Of a stretch of 64,000 nt of DNA, positions 45,112 through 54,448 are shown piece after piece. Under the pieces are notes generated by a model, which was given only the letters and a program-made list of their open reading frames with translations, ran no database searches and had not been told where the DNA came from. Each line of letters begins with the position of its first letter. Position 1 is the stretch's first letter. The translations under genes and the position numbers were made by a program. Source of the DNA: Sphingobacteriaceae bacterium (lineage in GTDB: Bacteria > Bacteroidota > Bacteroidia > B-17B0 > Aurantibacillaceae); assembly GCA_023251725.1 (NCBI GenBank), contig JAHEYG010000001.1:26739-90738 (forward strand), written 5' to 3'.

Positions 45112-46103
45112 TAATTCAGTGTTCTTGATCTAAATATTAAATAAATAACAAACGGCGAACCTATTAATGTAGTTATGGTATTTATAGGTAAAGAAAAATT
45201 GGTGCTTAACAACTGACAAACACTATCGCAAAATAAAAGCGTGCACGCCCCCAGTAAAATACAATATACAATTTGATGGAGCTGATTGGAAGTTTTAAAT
45301 AATAATCGGCAAGCAATAGGAACAGACATTCCAACAAATGCAATAGGACCACAAAACGCTGTAATTATTCCGGTTAAAACTGCAGTGATAACAATTATAG
45401 TGATACGGAGTTTCGCCACATTAATTCCTAAATTTTGCGCGTACGATTCGTTTAACAATAACGCATTTAATGGTTTTGCTAAAAATAAAGAACTAAAAAA
45501 TAAAACGCCGCATACCGGAAGCATTAGTCCCAAATCTTTATTGGTGGTATTGCTTACCGAACCCATTCCCCAGATAACAAATGTTTTTAAACTATCGGCA
45601 CTCGCCAAATATTCAATTAATCCCTGAAACGCTCCCAGAATTTGCGAAAGCATAATTCCCACTAACAAAACCGTAATGTTACTGCCGCTTTTTTTGGAAA
45701 TGAATAAAATAACCAGTGTAACTAACAGTGCGCCTACAATGGCAGAAATGCTTATAATTGTTTTCCCCACAAAATAATGGTCGCCCAAACCAAATGAATT
45801 TACCAGCATAATAGCAATGGCGACAAATAAACTTGCGCCAGAACTTATTCCTAAAACGTATGGACCGGCCAACGGATTACGGAATAAAGTTTGCATTAGC
45901 AAACCTGCCAATGCCAATGCTGCTCCTGCTAATAAGGCTGTAAACGCTTTGGGTATTCGAATTTCATAAAAGATATTGGCAATGGAAGGGTTTTGTAAAT
46001 CGGCCAATGAAAATTTTACGGTGCCAAAAAATAAATTAATAAAAAACAGCAAGGCAGTTGCTGTAGCAAGAATAAAAATATTTAATATAAATTTTTTTTG
46101 CAC
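45111..46103 (-). CDS. ABC transporter permease, FecCD/BtuC-like
   Basis: 330 aa with a GTG start and ten predicted membrane helices. The family motif RIPKAFTALLAGAALALAGL lies near residue 50, and the conserved GPIAFVGMSVPIACRLL near 260. It belongs to the iron-chelate/vitamin B12 class. It starts 2 nt after the toxin stop (46106), so translation of the permease is tightly linked to the toxin-antitoxin genes inserted ahead of it. Confidence 0.93.
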   Translation of the reverse strand: MQKKFILNIFILATATALLFFINLFFGTVKFSLADLQNPSIANIFYEIRIPKAFTALLAGAALALAGLLMQTLFRNPLAGPYVLGISSGASLFVAIAIMLVNSFGLGDHYFVGKTIISISAIVGALLVTLVILFISKKSGSNITVLLVGIMLSQILGAFQGLIEYLASADSLKTFVIWGMGSVSNTTNKDLGLMLPVCGVLFFSSLFLAKPLNALLLNESYAQNLGINVAKLRITIIVITAVLTGIITAFCGPIAFVGMSVPIACRLLFKTSNQLHQIVYCILLGACTLLFCDSVCQLLSTNFSLPINTITTLIGSPFVIYLIFRSRTLN

Positions 46104-46105
46104 TT

Positions 46106-46411
46106 TTAAAACTCTAAAGGCTCTCTACTTGTATGTCTTATCCTTAAAACATGAATTTCAGAATCTGTTACTTGATATGATATTCGATAACTATAAACTA
46201 CGCAAGCTCTAAAGTTACCACTTCGGTTATTTTTGAAACGGTCGGCTGGATGCACAAAAGGATTCTTAGATAGATTTTCAATTTCATCTAAAATTGAATT
46301 TCCAACAATATCAACCGCAGACATAGATTTTGAAGAAAGATACTCTAGGATTTCAACAAAACTATATGAAGCTTCACTACTCCATACGATTTCTATTTTC
46401 TTTTTAGCCAT
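46106..46411 (-). CDS. RelE/ParE-superfamily toxin
   Basis: 101 aa, basic, with the small RelE/ParE fold pattern: KKKIEIVWSSEASYSFVEILEYLS at the start, NPFVHPADR in the middle and a closing YRISYQV ... HVLRIRHTSREP. Such toxins cleave mRNA at the ribosome or poison gyrase. Its start overlaps the upstream antitoxin by 19 nt, the usual order with the antitoxin first. It is embedded in a metal-chelate transporter operon. Confidence 0.85.
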   Translation of the reverse strand: MAKKKIEIVWSSEASYSFVEILEYLSSKSMSAVDIVGNSILDEIENLSKNPFVHPADRFKNNRSGNFRACVVYSYRISYQVTDSEIHVLRIRHTSREPLEF

Positions 46412-46635
46412 TTTTTGCTTTGCTTAACAACATCAGCATGGCTAACTCCTTTACCGGATTTAATTTCTTTCATCGCAGCTTCAATCTCAATGTTATATTG
46501 TTCAATTGTTATTCTCTTTTCTTTACCATCAATATGCAGAATACTTTTTATCATTTCTAAAATTAAGTTCTGTTGTTCCTTTGACAACAAGGGTAAATAG
46601 GTGCTTAATTCTTTTTCGATTGTGATGGCTTTCAT
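46393..46635 (-). CDS. Antitoxin of the RelE/ParE pair
   Basis: 80 aa from the ATG at 46635; an upstream in-frame TTG (46653) is less likely. The helical N-terminus (MKAITIEKELSTYLPLLSKE) precedes a charged C-terminal helix that would mask the toxin (EAAMKEIKSGKGVSHADVVKQ, written in part). It lacks a clear helix-turn-helix, so autoregulation is uncertain; it looks like the Bacteroidota addiction-module type that pairs with ParE-like toxins. It lies 30 nt behind the binding-protein gene. Confidence 0.8.
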   Translation of the reverse strand: MKAITIEKELSTYLPLLSKEQQNLILEMIKSILHIDGKEKRITIEQYNIEIEAAMKEIKSGKGVSHADVVKQSKKWLKRK

Positions 46636-46665
46636 TTTGAATATTTTAAACAAATTTACAAATAA

Positions 46666-47844
46666 TTATTCAATTTTTTTGTAATACTTCAGTTGGTACT
46701 CAGGCAAAACATTTGGGTGAAATATTTTTATCAGGTCTTTCAACAATTCGTCCGGATTAGTGATACCGTTCTCCCAATAATCGCTATAGCCTTTAGCATT
46801 GGCAATTTTGTTGTTGTTATAAATATTTTCGGTTTTAAAAGCTTTAAATAAATTGTAACGCGGTTCAAATCCCAATAATTCTTTTTTTGAATTTACATTG
46901 ATGAAAAGATTTAACCAGTAGTCGGCATCCCTTGCCACATTATAAACGGTTTCAAAATTTAAAGGAATGCTTCCGGTTTGTTTTTCATTTTTCCAGATAT
47001 AATTAGCGCCGGCATCATTTAATATATTAGCCGCAAAACTATTTCCGCCGGGCACGTACCAGGCATCAGCATATTTCATTTCCGTGAATACGCTTGGTTT
47101 ATTTTTTATGGTGTCGCACATCAATTTTAATTGCTTGTAATTTGTTTCGGTAATTTTAAATAATGAATCGGCTAATTGCTCTTTATTAAAAAACGAAGCG
47201 ATAAATTTTATCCATTCTGCTCTTCCGAGTAGCGTTTCCTCTAAATGATCTAAACTTATGGCAACAGGTATGTTGGCATTAATTATTTTTTCGTTGATAT
47301 CTTTTTTGGGATTGCCCATTCCGAAAGTGAGAAGTAAATCGGGATTTAAAATTAGAGTCTGTTCAACATTTATCTCCGGACCTTTAGCCAGTTCTTTTAT
47401 TTTATTTTTAGAAACGCTGTTTACAATAAAAGAATTGTTATAATAATCTACATTATCAATTGCCACAATTTTTTGCTGCAAATTTAATTTGGTAAGCATG
47501 GCCGCGTAAATAGAACTTAAACAGGCTACACGTTCAACTGGTGTTGCAATGCAAAAAGCATTTTTTATTAAATTGGGTTTTGTTTCCGTTTTGGGATATA
47601 GAATAAAAACGGCAGTAGTGTCTTTTAAATCCTTGCTGCCGAACAAAAATAAAGTTTTATAGCCGTTTATTTTGGCAATACTAAAACGTTTTGCGTAGAG
47701 TAAAGAATTTTCTTTTTGGATATTTATTTTTTGGGAATCAACGTTTGTTTCAATAGAATTACATCCGACTAAAAAAAGTGTCACGCAGATCCCGATAGCT
47801 ATCGAGAGCAGGGACGAAGTGAGATATGATTTAACATTTCTCAT
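46666..47844 (-). CDS. Periplasmic chelate-binding lipoprotein of the ABC importer
   Basis: 392 aa with a signal peptide and lipobox ending LFLVGC (Cys28). The mature part has the type III (BtuF/FhuD) binding-protein pattern: RVACLSSIYAAML, QKIVAIDNVDYY and LNPDLLLTFGM in the first lobe and a long helix connecting to a second lobe (TEMKYADAWYVPGGNSF). It delivers iron-chelate, heme or cobalamin to the permease; the substrate cannot be told. The start of the signal peptide is encoded by a CCCGATAGCTATCG palindrome. It begins 1 nt after the stop of the upstream histidine kinase. Confidence 0.85.
   Translation of the reverse strand: MRNVKSYLTSSLLSIAIGICVTLFLVGCNSIETNVDSQKINIQKENSLLYAKRFSIAKINGYKTLFLFGSKDLKDTTAVFILYPKTETKPNLIKNAFCIATPVERVACLSSIYAAMLTKLNLQQKIVAIDNVDYYNNSFIVNSVSKNKIKELAKGPEINVEQTLILNPDLLLTFGMGNPKKDINEKIINANIPVAISLDHLEETLLGRAEWIKFIASFFNKEQLADSLFKITETNYKQLKLMCDTIKNKPSVFTEMKYADAWYVPGGNSFAANILNDAGANYIWKNEKQTGSIPLNFETVYNVARDADYWLNLFINVNSKKELLGFEPRYNLFKAFKTENIYNNNKIANAKGYSDYWENGITNPDELLKDLIKIFHPNVLPEYQLKYYKKIE
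47790..47807. repeat. CCCGATAGCTATCG palindrome inside the binding-protein signal peptide
   Basis: TCCCGATAGCTATCGAGA has a perfect CGATAGCTATCG core, in frame and encoding the middle of the signal peptide. A degenerate relative lies at 1742-1759. It looks like a dispersed palindrome that became part of a leader-encoding region. Confidence 0.5.
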
Positions 47845-48801
47845 TTAAAACTCAACATTAACTATAGTTCCCTTTGGACTATTATTTAAAATTAAAATTC
47901 TCGCTTGATGCGCATCGGCTATTTTCTTTACGATGTATAAACCCAAACCTGTTCCTTTTGCGTTTCGGGTCTCTTCGTTGCCAATACGATAAAATTTTTC
48001 AAATACATTTTGTTTTTCATTATCCGGAATTCCAATTCCATTATCATATACTTCCAAAATAAGTTTTCCGTTTTTATTTTGGAGATTAACTTTTACTTGT
48101 TCGGTTTCAGGCGAATATTTTATGGCATTCTCAACCAAATTAATAACGATTGAAGGAAATAATAATTTATCGCCATTGCAAAATAAATTTTTCTCCACCT
48201 TTACATTTATTTTCTCATTCGGAAAATAATTCTTTACGGTTTGTTCAGTCAATTCACTTACGTCAAAATTTTCTTTACTAATTTTTAAATTATTGTTCTC
48301 AGCCTGATTCGCCAACAACACGTCTTCAATTAATCGATTCAATCGGTTGGTTTCATTAACTGCCCCTATAATTAATTCTTTTTGTTTCGCTGAATCCAGT
48401 TCAGGATGTTTCAATAAAGTTTGTAATTGTAATTTTGTAGATGCAATTGGCGTTTTCAATTCATGCGTTACACTTAATAAAAAATTCTTTTGCAATTGAA
48501 CCAATTGTGTCTCGCGGTTGTAAGCTTGTTTTATTTTAAAGATGCCAAACAATAACAGTAATAAAAAAACGGTTCCTTCTCCAACAATCATGTAAGTGCG
48601 CATTTGTTTTTTATGTTGCAATTCTTCTATTTGTGTTTTTAATAAATCAGCATCGGTTGAAGTGAGTTCAATTATTTTTTGTTTTTCGTTAATAATATCA
48701 TTCGCCTGCCTTACCAGTAAAACTTCCCACCATAAAAATTGTAAAATAATATAGCCGAATAAAATCGTAAAAATTAATATGGACCGCGAATTATTTTTCA
48801 T
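47845..48801 (-). CDS. Two-membrane-helix sensor histidine kinase without partner regulator
   Basis: 318 aa with membrane helices at ~7-27 and ~70-90 and a periplasmic segment of only ~40 residues. The HisKA domain contains phospho-acceptor His113 (VTHELKTPIA), and the HATPase domain shows NLVENAIKYS, DNGIGIP and GTGLGLYIVKK. No response-regulator gene lies near. It starts 6 nt after mfd and ends directly before the binding-protein gene, so it probably belongs to the transporter operon. Confidence 0.92.
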   Translation of the reverse strand: MKNNSRSILIFTILFGYIILQFLWWEVLLVRQANDIINEKQKIIELTSTDADLLKTQIEELQHKKQMRTYMIVGEGTVFLLLLLFGIFKIKQAYNRETQLVQLQKNFLLSVTHELKTPIASTKLQLQTLLKHPELDSAKQKELIIGAVNETNRLNRLIEDVLLANQAENNNLKISKENFDVSELTEQTVKNYFPNEKINVKVEKNLFCNGDKLLFPSIVINLVENAIKYSPETEQVKVNLQNKNGKLILEVYDNGIGIPDNEKQNVFEKFYRIGNEETRNAKGTGLGLYIVKKIADAHQARILILNNSPKGTIVNVEF

Positions 48802-48807
48802 TTTAAA

Positions 48808-51800
48808 TTATTCCTTTACAACAGGTGTTTCAATAATTAATTTTTCCATTTGCATTAAAACCCCCATGGCTTTATTTACCGAATCTACATTTTCTATGGT
48901 TAACCACAACTTATTATTCGATTCTTTTAAATAACATAAATGAGTAAACTTTTGCACAAAAGCTAAAACACCATGAAATTCTTTAGTATTAAAGTATTCC
49001 GAATTTTTTTGATTATGAAAATAAGAAAGCATTTTTCCGTTTTTCAAAGTAATTTTTTCAAAGCCCAATTTCATAGCTTTCCATCTGAAACGAACCACAT
49101 TTATTAACTCTATGGCTTCAGGTGGCACCGGACCAAATCTATCCCTCAAATTAATTTCATAATTTTGCAAATCTTCTTCCTTAATAATATTATCCAGCTC
49201 ACGGTACAAAATTAACCGCTCGGTAATATTATTTATGTATGAATCCGGAATTAATAATTGCAAATCAGTATCCATTACAGTTTCTTTTACAAATTGCCGC
49301 GAAAAAACTGTTTTATCTGAAGCCAATGAAAGTCCGTCTTGTTCTACCGAATCTTTATACCATTTTTCCTCTTTCATTTCTTCCATGGCTTCATTTAAAA
49401 TTTTCATATAGGTATCAAAACCCATATCGTTAATGAAACCGCTTTGTTCTGCTCCCAATAAATTTCCCGCTCCTCTAATATCTAAATCACGCATCGCAAT
49501 TTGAAAACCACTTCCTAAATCACTAAAATCAACAATCGCTTTTAATCTTTTTCGAGCTTCGCCCGTTAATGTTATTTGTGGCGGCGCCAGTAAATAACAA
49601 AATGCTTTTTTATTGCTCCTCCCCACCCTACCGCGCATCTGATGTAAATCGCTCAATCCAAAATTTTGAGCGTCATTAATTATCATCGTGTTGGCATTGC
49701 TAATATCTAAACCCGATTCAATAATGGTTGTAGCCACTAAAACATCCACATCGCCCTCCATAAAACTCAGCATAACGTCCTCCAGATTGTCACCGTCCAT
49801 TTGGCCATGCCCAATCGCCACACGCGCATCCGGAACCAAGCGCTGAATAATGCCTGCAATGACTTGAATGTCCTGAACTTTATTGTGAACGAAGAAAACT
49901 TGTCCGCCACGTTGTAATTCATAAGCGATCGCATCTCGTATCAGAGGCTCATTAAATGCAAATAATTCGGTATGCACCGGATAACGGTTTGGCGGCGCAG
50001 TCGAAATAACCGAAAGGTCGCGCGTGCCCATTAAACTAAATTGTAAGGTGCGCGGAATCGGTGTAGCCGTTAATGTTAATGTATCAACGTTGGCTTTCAA
50101 TAACTTTAATTTATCTTTTACGCCAACACCAAATTTTTGTTCTTCATCAATAATTAATAAACCAAGCTCCTTAAATTTCATTTCTTTCCCCGCCAAACGG
50201 TGCGTGCCAATAATAATATCAATTTTACCCTCACCTAATTTTTGAATAATTTCTTTTTGGTCTTTCGCATTTCTAAAGCGTTTAATATAATCAACCGTTA
50301 CAGGAAAATCCTTTAAGCGCTCAATAAATGTTTTGTAATGCTGATATGCCAAAATTGTAGTGGGAACCATTATTGCAACTTGTTTACTATCGCACACCGC
50401 TTTAAACGCCGCGCGAATGGCAATTTCTGTTTTACCGAAACCTACATCGCCACAAACCAAACGGTCCATAGGGTGCGGCTTCTCCATATCTTTTTTTACG
50501 TCGGCTGTAACTTTTATTTGGTCGGGCGTGTCTTCATAAATAAAACTTGCTTCGAGTTCGTGTTGCAAATAATTATCTTTTAGAAAAGCGTGACCGTGTT
50601 GCGATTTTCTTTTCGCGTATAATTTAATTAAATCGTAGGCCACTTCTTTTACTTTGCGTTTGGTTTTATTTTTTAATGTACTCCAGGTGGTACTTCCTAA
50701 TTTATCAATGCGCGGCACATTTCCTTCCTTGCCGCTGTATTTACTAATGCGGTTTAAACTGTGAATACTAACAAAAAGTAAATCGTTATCCTTAAATAAT
50801 AAACGAACCACTTCCTGTGTTTTTCCATTCACATTTAATTTATCTAATCCGCCAAATCTTCCTATACCATGATCGATGTGTGTAACATAATCGCCCGGAT
50901 TTAAACTTAAAATTTCTTTTAACGTTAAACTCTGCGCCGTTTTTTGTTTGGTTTCTTTTAATCGGAAACGATGGTAGCGTTCAAATATCTGATGATCGGT
51001 GTAACAGGCAATTTTTAAATCGTGATCAATAAATCCTTCATGAATATTTAAATTTACATGCTCAATTAACGAATCGTGCGTGCGGTGTTCTTTAGAAAGT
51101 ATATCATTAAAAATACTGAAGAGCCTGTCGGCCTGTTTCGGATTATCTGTAAAAAAATAATTTTTGTAACCTTTGGTTTTGTTCTGTTTTAAATTATTAA
51201 TGAGCAATTCGAAATTTTTGTTGAAAGAAGGCTGCATACTTTCGTTAAAAGCAATTTCTTTTCCTGTAAAAAAAGCAGAATTTCCGTATTCAATAATGTC
51301 AAATTTTTTTAAGCCTTCGGTAAACTCATTTTCGCTTAAAAAAAGCTCGTTTGGGGGTAAATGTTGTATTTCTGACTGAAAATTAGCATATGATTTTTCA
51401 GCGATTTTATAGTGTTTTTGAACGATTTCGAGCGATAATTGGGTGTTTTCTAGGCAAAATATGGCATTTTCATCAAAATAGTCGAAAAGCGAAGCTCGCG
51501 TTTCAACGAGTTCAGATGAATTGATATTTGGTATGATGGTAATGAACTCGTGGCGTGTATTTGAAAGCTGACTTGAAGGATCGAAGGTCTTAATACTCTC
51601 CACCTCATCGCCAAAAAGTTCAAGCCTAAAAGGAAACTCGTTGGCAAAAGAAAATATGTCAACAATTCCGCCGCGAATAGAAAATTGTCCGGGTTCAAAA
51701 ACAAAATCTACTTTTTCGAAACGAAAAGAATTTAAAAAGTCGGAAATAAAATCGATACTTAATTTTTCGCCTTTAATAATTTGCAGTGTGTTTTTACTTA

Positions 51801-52194
51801 ATTGTTTTTTGGTGGTAATTTTTTCGGTAAGCGCATCGGTGTAAGTAACTAAAATTCCTCTATAGGAATCGCGGTTCAAACAACTTAAAACCTCGGCACG
51901 TTCCTGCACATTGGCATTATTTGTTTTTTCGATTTGATAAGGTGCTCGATGAGATTCTGGAAAAAATAAAATGTTTTGGTTTGGAAATAAAGACTCTAGA
52001 TCGTTATACAAATAAGCAGCCCGTTCTTTCTCGGAAGCTATTAAAACTATAAGTTTTGGATTGGTTTTATAAATTTCTGCTAAAAAAAAGGCATAGGAAG
52101 AGCCCTTTAAACCCGAAAACCAGGTAATTTTTTGTGGGTTTAAACCAATCTCCTTCTCATCTAAGAGCTTCCTAAAAATCTGCCCTTCAAGCAT
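48808..52194 (-). CDS. mfd: Transcription-repair coupling factor
   Basis: 1128 aa, close to the usual ~1150. It removes stalled RNA polymerase at DNA lesions and recruits UvrA. The order is: UvrB-like N-terminal region, CarD-like RNA-polymerase-interaction domain near 430-500, helicase core with Walker A GDVGFGKTE (about 585) and the DEEQ box (about 682), motif SATT-type TLTATPIPRTL, motif VI MRGRVGRSNK, and a C-terminal TRCF domain. No domain is missing. Confidence 0.97.
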   Translation of the reverse strand: MLEGQIFRKLLDEKEIGLNPQKITWFSGLKGSSYAFFLAEIYKTNPKLIVLIASEKERAAYLYNDLESLFPNQNILFFPESHRAPYQIEKTNNANVQERAEVLSCLNRDSYRGILVTYTDALTEKITTKKQLSKNTLQIIKGEKLSIDFISDFLNSFRFEKVDFVFEPGQFSIRGGIVDIFSFANEFPFRLELFGDEVESIKTFDPSSQLSNTRHEFITIIPNINSSELVETRASLFDYFDENAIFCLENTQLSLEIVQKHYKIAEKSYANFQSEIQHLPPNELFLSENEFTEGLKKFDIIEYGNSAFFTGKEIAFNESMQPSFNKNFELLINNLKQNKTKGYKNYFFTDNPKQADRLFSIFNDILSKEHRTHDSLIEHVNLNIHEGFIDHDLKIACYTDHQIFERYHRFRLKETKQKTAQSLTLKEILSLNPGDYVTHIDHGIGRFGGLDKLNVNGKTQEVVRLLFKDNDLLFVSIHSLNRISKYSGKEGNVPRIDKLGSTTWSTLKNKTKRKVKEVAYDLIKLYAKRKSQHGHAFLKDNYLQHELEASFIYEDTPDQIKVTADVKKDMEKPHPMDRLVCGDVGFGKTEIAIRAAFKAVCDSKQVAIMVPTTILAYQHYKTFIERLKDFPVTVDYIKRFRNAKDQKEIIQKLGEGKIDIIIGTHRLAGKEMKFKELGLLIIDEEQKFGVGVKDKLKLLKANVDTLTLTATPIPRTLQFSLMGTRDLSVISTAPPNRYPVHTELFAFNEPLIRDAIAYELQRGGQVFFVHNKVQDIQVIAGIIQRLVPDARVAIGHGQMDGDNLEDVMLSFMEGDVDVLVATTIIESGLDISNANTMIINDAQNFGLSDLHQMRGRVGRSNKKAFCYLLAPPQITLTGEARKRLKAIVDFSDLGSGFQIAMRDLDIRGAGNLLGAEQSGFINDMGFDTYMKILNEAMEEMKEEKWYKDSVEQDGLSLASDKTVFSRQFVKETVMDTDLQLLIPDSYINNITERLILYRELDNIIKEEDLQNYEINLRDRFGPVPPEAIELINVVRFRWKAMKLGFEKITLKNGKMLSYFHNQKNSEYFNTKEFHGVLAFVQKFTHLCYLKESNNKLWLTIENVDSVNKAMGVLMQMEKLIIETPVVKE

Positions 52195-52316
52195 TAAGGC
52201 TCAAAATTAACATTTTTCCGAGATTAATGCCTTATTTTTTGAATTTTTAGGATTCCAATTCTATTAAATAAGAACGATTGTTTTAAGTACTTTAATGTGA
52301 TAATATTGTATAAGTA

Positions 52317-52347
52317 TTTGTTTTGGACAGAATTTTCATTACATTTA
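52317..52347 (+). promoter_or_regulatory. Promoter of the first Omp28-like gene
   Basis: TTTG at 52317-52320, a 19-nt spacer and TACATTTA at 52340-52347. The words ATTCATTACATTTACT recur almost exactly before the second Omp28-like gene (55335-55346), so the two are likely co-regulated. Confidence 0.6.
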
Positions 52348-52392
52348 CTAAACCAATTTAATTTTTGTAAAACCACTAAAACCAATAACAAA

Positions 52393-54393
52393 ATGAAAAA
52401 AACATCTATCCTTTTAAGTTTGATGACAGCAAGCTTGATGACAGTTGCACAAACTGCTCGCTTGTCGTTATACGAAGAATTCACCGGTGAAAACTGCCCT
52501 CCTTGCGCAGCAGCAAATCCGGCATTACAAACGCTGTTAAATGCCAACACTGCTAAAGCAGTTTCAATTAAATGGGAAGTTCCAATTCCAAGTGCTCCTG
52601 CTAATCTCTGGTCTATTTATCAAACCAACAAAGCAGAAATCGATTGGCGTTACAAATCAAGCGGTGGTCCTGTTGGTTCGCCTCCAAGTGTTGCGGGTTA
52701 TGGATATCCGGCACAATGGAATTTTACCACTACAGCTACTAATGGTATCAACTCTGCTCCAACAGGTTTATTGGACGGAAAACATACATGGCAATGGGGT
52801 GGAGCTAATGATCACGCTGCAAGTTTAACTGCTGCTTGTATCAATTCAGCCCAAGCTGTTATGTCTCCTTTTTCTGTTGTAATGAACAGAGCATGGAACG
52901 GTACTTTTTCGGCTGTTACTGTAACTGTTAGCATCACCGCTTCTCAAGCGTTTACTTCGGTAGGTGCTTTAGTTTACAGATTAGTAATGGTTGAACAAGA
53001 AATACATTTTGCCTCCGCTTCAGGAACAAACGGCGAGAAAGATTTTTACAATTCGGCTCGCGCTACATTCCCAAATATCCAATCAGGATATGCATTACCT
53101 GGAACATGGACGCTTGGACAAAATGTTACTTTTACGGTTAATTGTACCTTGCCTGCATACATTATTGATAAATCGATGGTTAATTTTATAGGATTTATTC
53201 AAGACGATGGTAACAGACAAGTAAAACAAGCCGCAAAAACTAATACAGTTGGTTTAGCTAATGACGGCGCTGCTACTGCAATTAGTGGTGTTGCTGTTTC
53301 TTGTGGTACTACTTATTCTCCCACTATTACTTTAAAAAATAATGGTACAAACACGATCAACAGTATGACTATTACTCCTTACGTTGATGGTGCTGCCGGT
53401 ACCCCGTTTACTTATGCAACTCCTTTAGCTCCTGCAGCTACAGTTAATGTGGTAGCACCTGTTGTTACCACTACCGGTGGTTCTCATACTTATTCTGTAA
53501 ATATTAGCGGTGTAAGTGGTGGTATTGACTATAATTTAGCTAATAATGGAACACAAACTACTTTCATTTTAATTTCTACTTATTTCCCGACTCCTATAAC
53601 TGAGCCTTTCAGCGCTGTTACTTTCCCTCCAACTAATTGGTGGATGACTAATGCTAATGGTGGTACAGCTACTTGGACACGTGCTGCCGCTACCGGTGGA
53701 TATGCTACAGGATTAGGTTCAGCAAAATATGATTTCTATAACAATAATGTGTTAGGAGATGCTGATGATTTAGATATGACTCCTGTGAGTTTCAGTGGTA
53801 TTTCTAATCCAACTTTAAAATTTGATGTTGCGTATTGTCAATATGCAGCTGAACTTGATAAGTTAGATGTAATGGTATCTACTAATTGTGGCGTAACTTG
53901 GGCTAACGTTTATAGCAAACAAGGTGCAGTTTTAGCAGGAACTAACCCTCCTCAAACAGCTGCATTTACTGCTGCAGTTGCCGGACAATGGCGTACCGAG
54001 ACTGTAACTTTAAATGCTTATGCTTTAATGCCACAGGTGTTACTTAAATTTGTTGCTACCAGCCAATATGGTAATAACTTATTTATTGATAACGTAAATA
54101 TATCTAATGCGCTTGGTGTTAATTCAATTTCTAACAATGTTACTGCTGTTGAATTATATCCAAATCCTGCACAAAACGAAACTAATGTTCGTGTTACTTT
54201 ACTTCAGGCCGGAGACGTTACTATTACCGTAATGAATTCGATTGGCCAAACAGTTAATCACAAAATGGTTAGCTTAAACACTGGCGACAACAATATTAAT
54301 ATCGATACCAAAGGTTTTGCTGATGGTATTTATAGTGTGCTTGTTGATACTAAAAATGGTTCTACAGTTAAAAAATTAACTGTAAGCAAATAA
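52393..54393 (+). CDS. Omp28-like CxxC surface protein with T9SS type A tail, copy 1
   Basis: The ATG at 52393 gives 666 aa with a signal peptide (KTSILLSLMTASLMTVAQ); the open frame extends upstream only through the promoter. The N-terminal domain begins EEFTGENCPPC, the thioredoxin-like CxxC signature of Omp28-related outer-membrane proteins. The middle consists of repeated beta-sandwich domains rich in Gly and Thr, with a long extracellular stretch from ~270. The T9SS type A tail (LYPNPAQNETNVRV ... DGIYSVLV) closes it. It is likely exported and attached to the surface. The close paralogue at 55387 shares the CPPC domain. A terminator follows. Confidence 0.9.
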   Translation: MKKTSILLSLMTASLMTVAQTARLSLYEEFTGENCPPCAAANPALQTLLNANTAKAVSIKWEVPIPSAPANLWSIYQTNKAEIDWRYKSSGGPVGSPPSVAGYGYPAQWNFTTTATNGINSAPTGLLDGKHTWQWGGANDHAASLTAACINSAQAVMSPFSVVMNRAWNGTFSAVTVTVSITASQAFTSVGALVYRLVMVEQEIHFASASGTNGEKDFYNSARATFPNIQSGYALPGTWTLGQNVTFTVNCTLPAYIIDKSMVNFIGFIQDDGNRQVKQAAKTNTVGLANDGAATAISGVAVSCGTTYSPTITLKNNGTNTINSMTITPYVDGAAGTPFTYATPLAPAATVNVVAPVVTTTGGSHTYSVNISGVSGGIDYNLANNGTQTTFILISTYFPTPITEPFSAVTFPPTNWWMTNANGGTATWTRAAATGGYATGLGSAKYDFYNNNVLGDADDLDMTPVSFSGISNPTLKFDVAYCQYAAELDKLDVMVSTNCGVTWANVYSKQGAVLAGTNPPQTAAFTAAVAGQWRTETVTLNAYALMPQVLLKFVATSQYGNNLFIDNVNISNALGVNSISNNVTAVELYPNPAQNETNVRVTLLQAGDVTITVMNSIGQTVNHKMVSLNTGDNNINIDTKGFADGIYSVLVDTKNGSTVKKLTVSK

Positions 54394-54403
54394 TAAATTA
54401 ATT

Positions 54404-54441
54404 TAAAGAGCTCCCCGATTTTTGGGGGGCTCTTTATTTTT
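54404..54441 (+). terminator. Intrinsic terminator after the first Omp28-like gene
   Basis: AAAGAGCTCCCC-GATTTTTG-GGGGGCTCTTT followed by ATTTTTT: a GC-rich stem with a T run. It ends about 10 nt before the next start codon. Confidence 0.85.
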
Positions 54442-54448
54442 TAAAACT

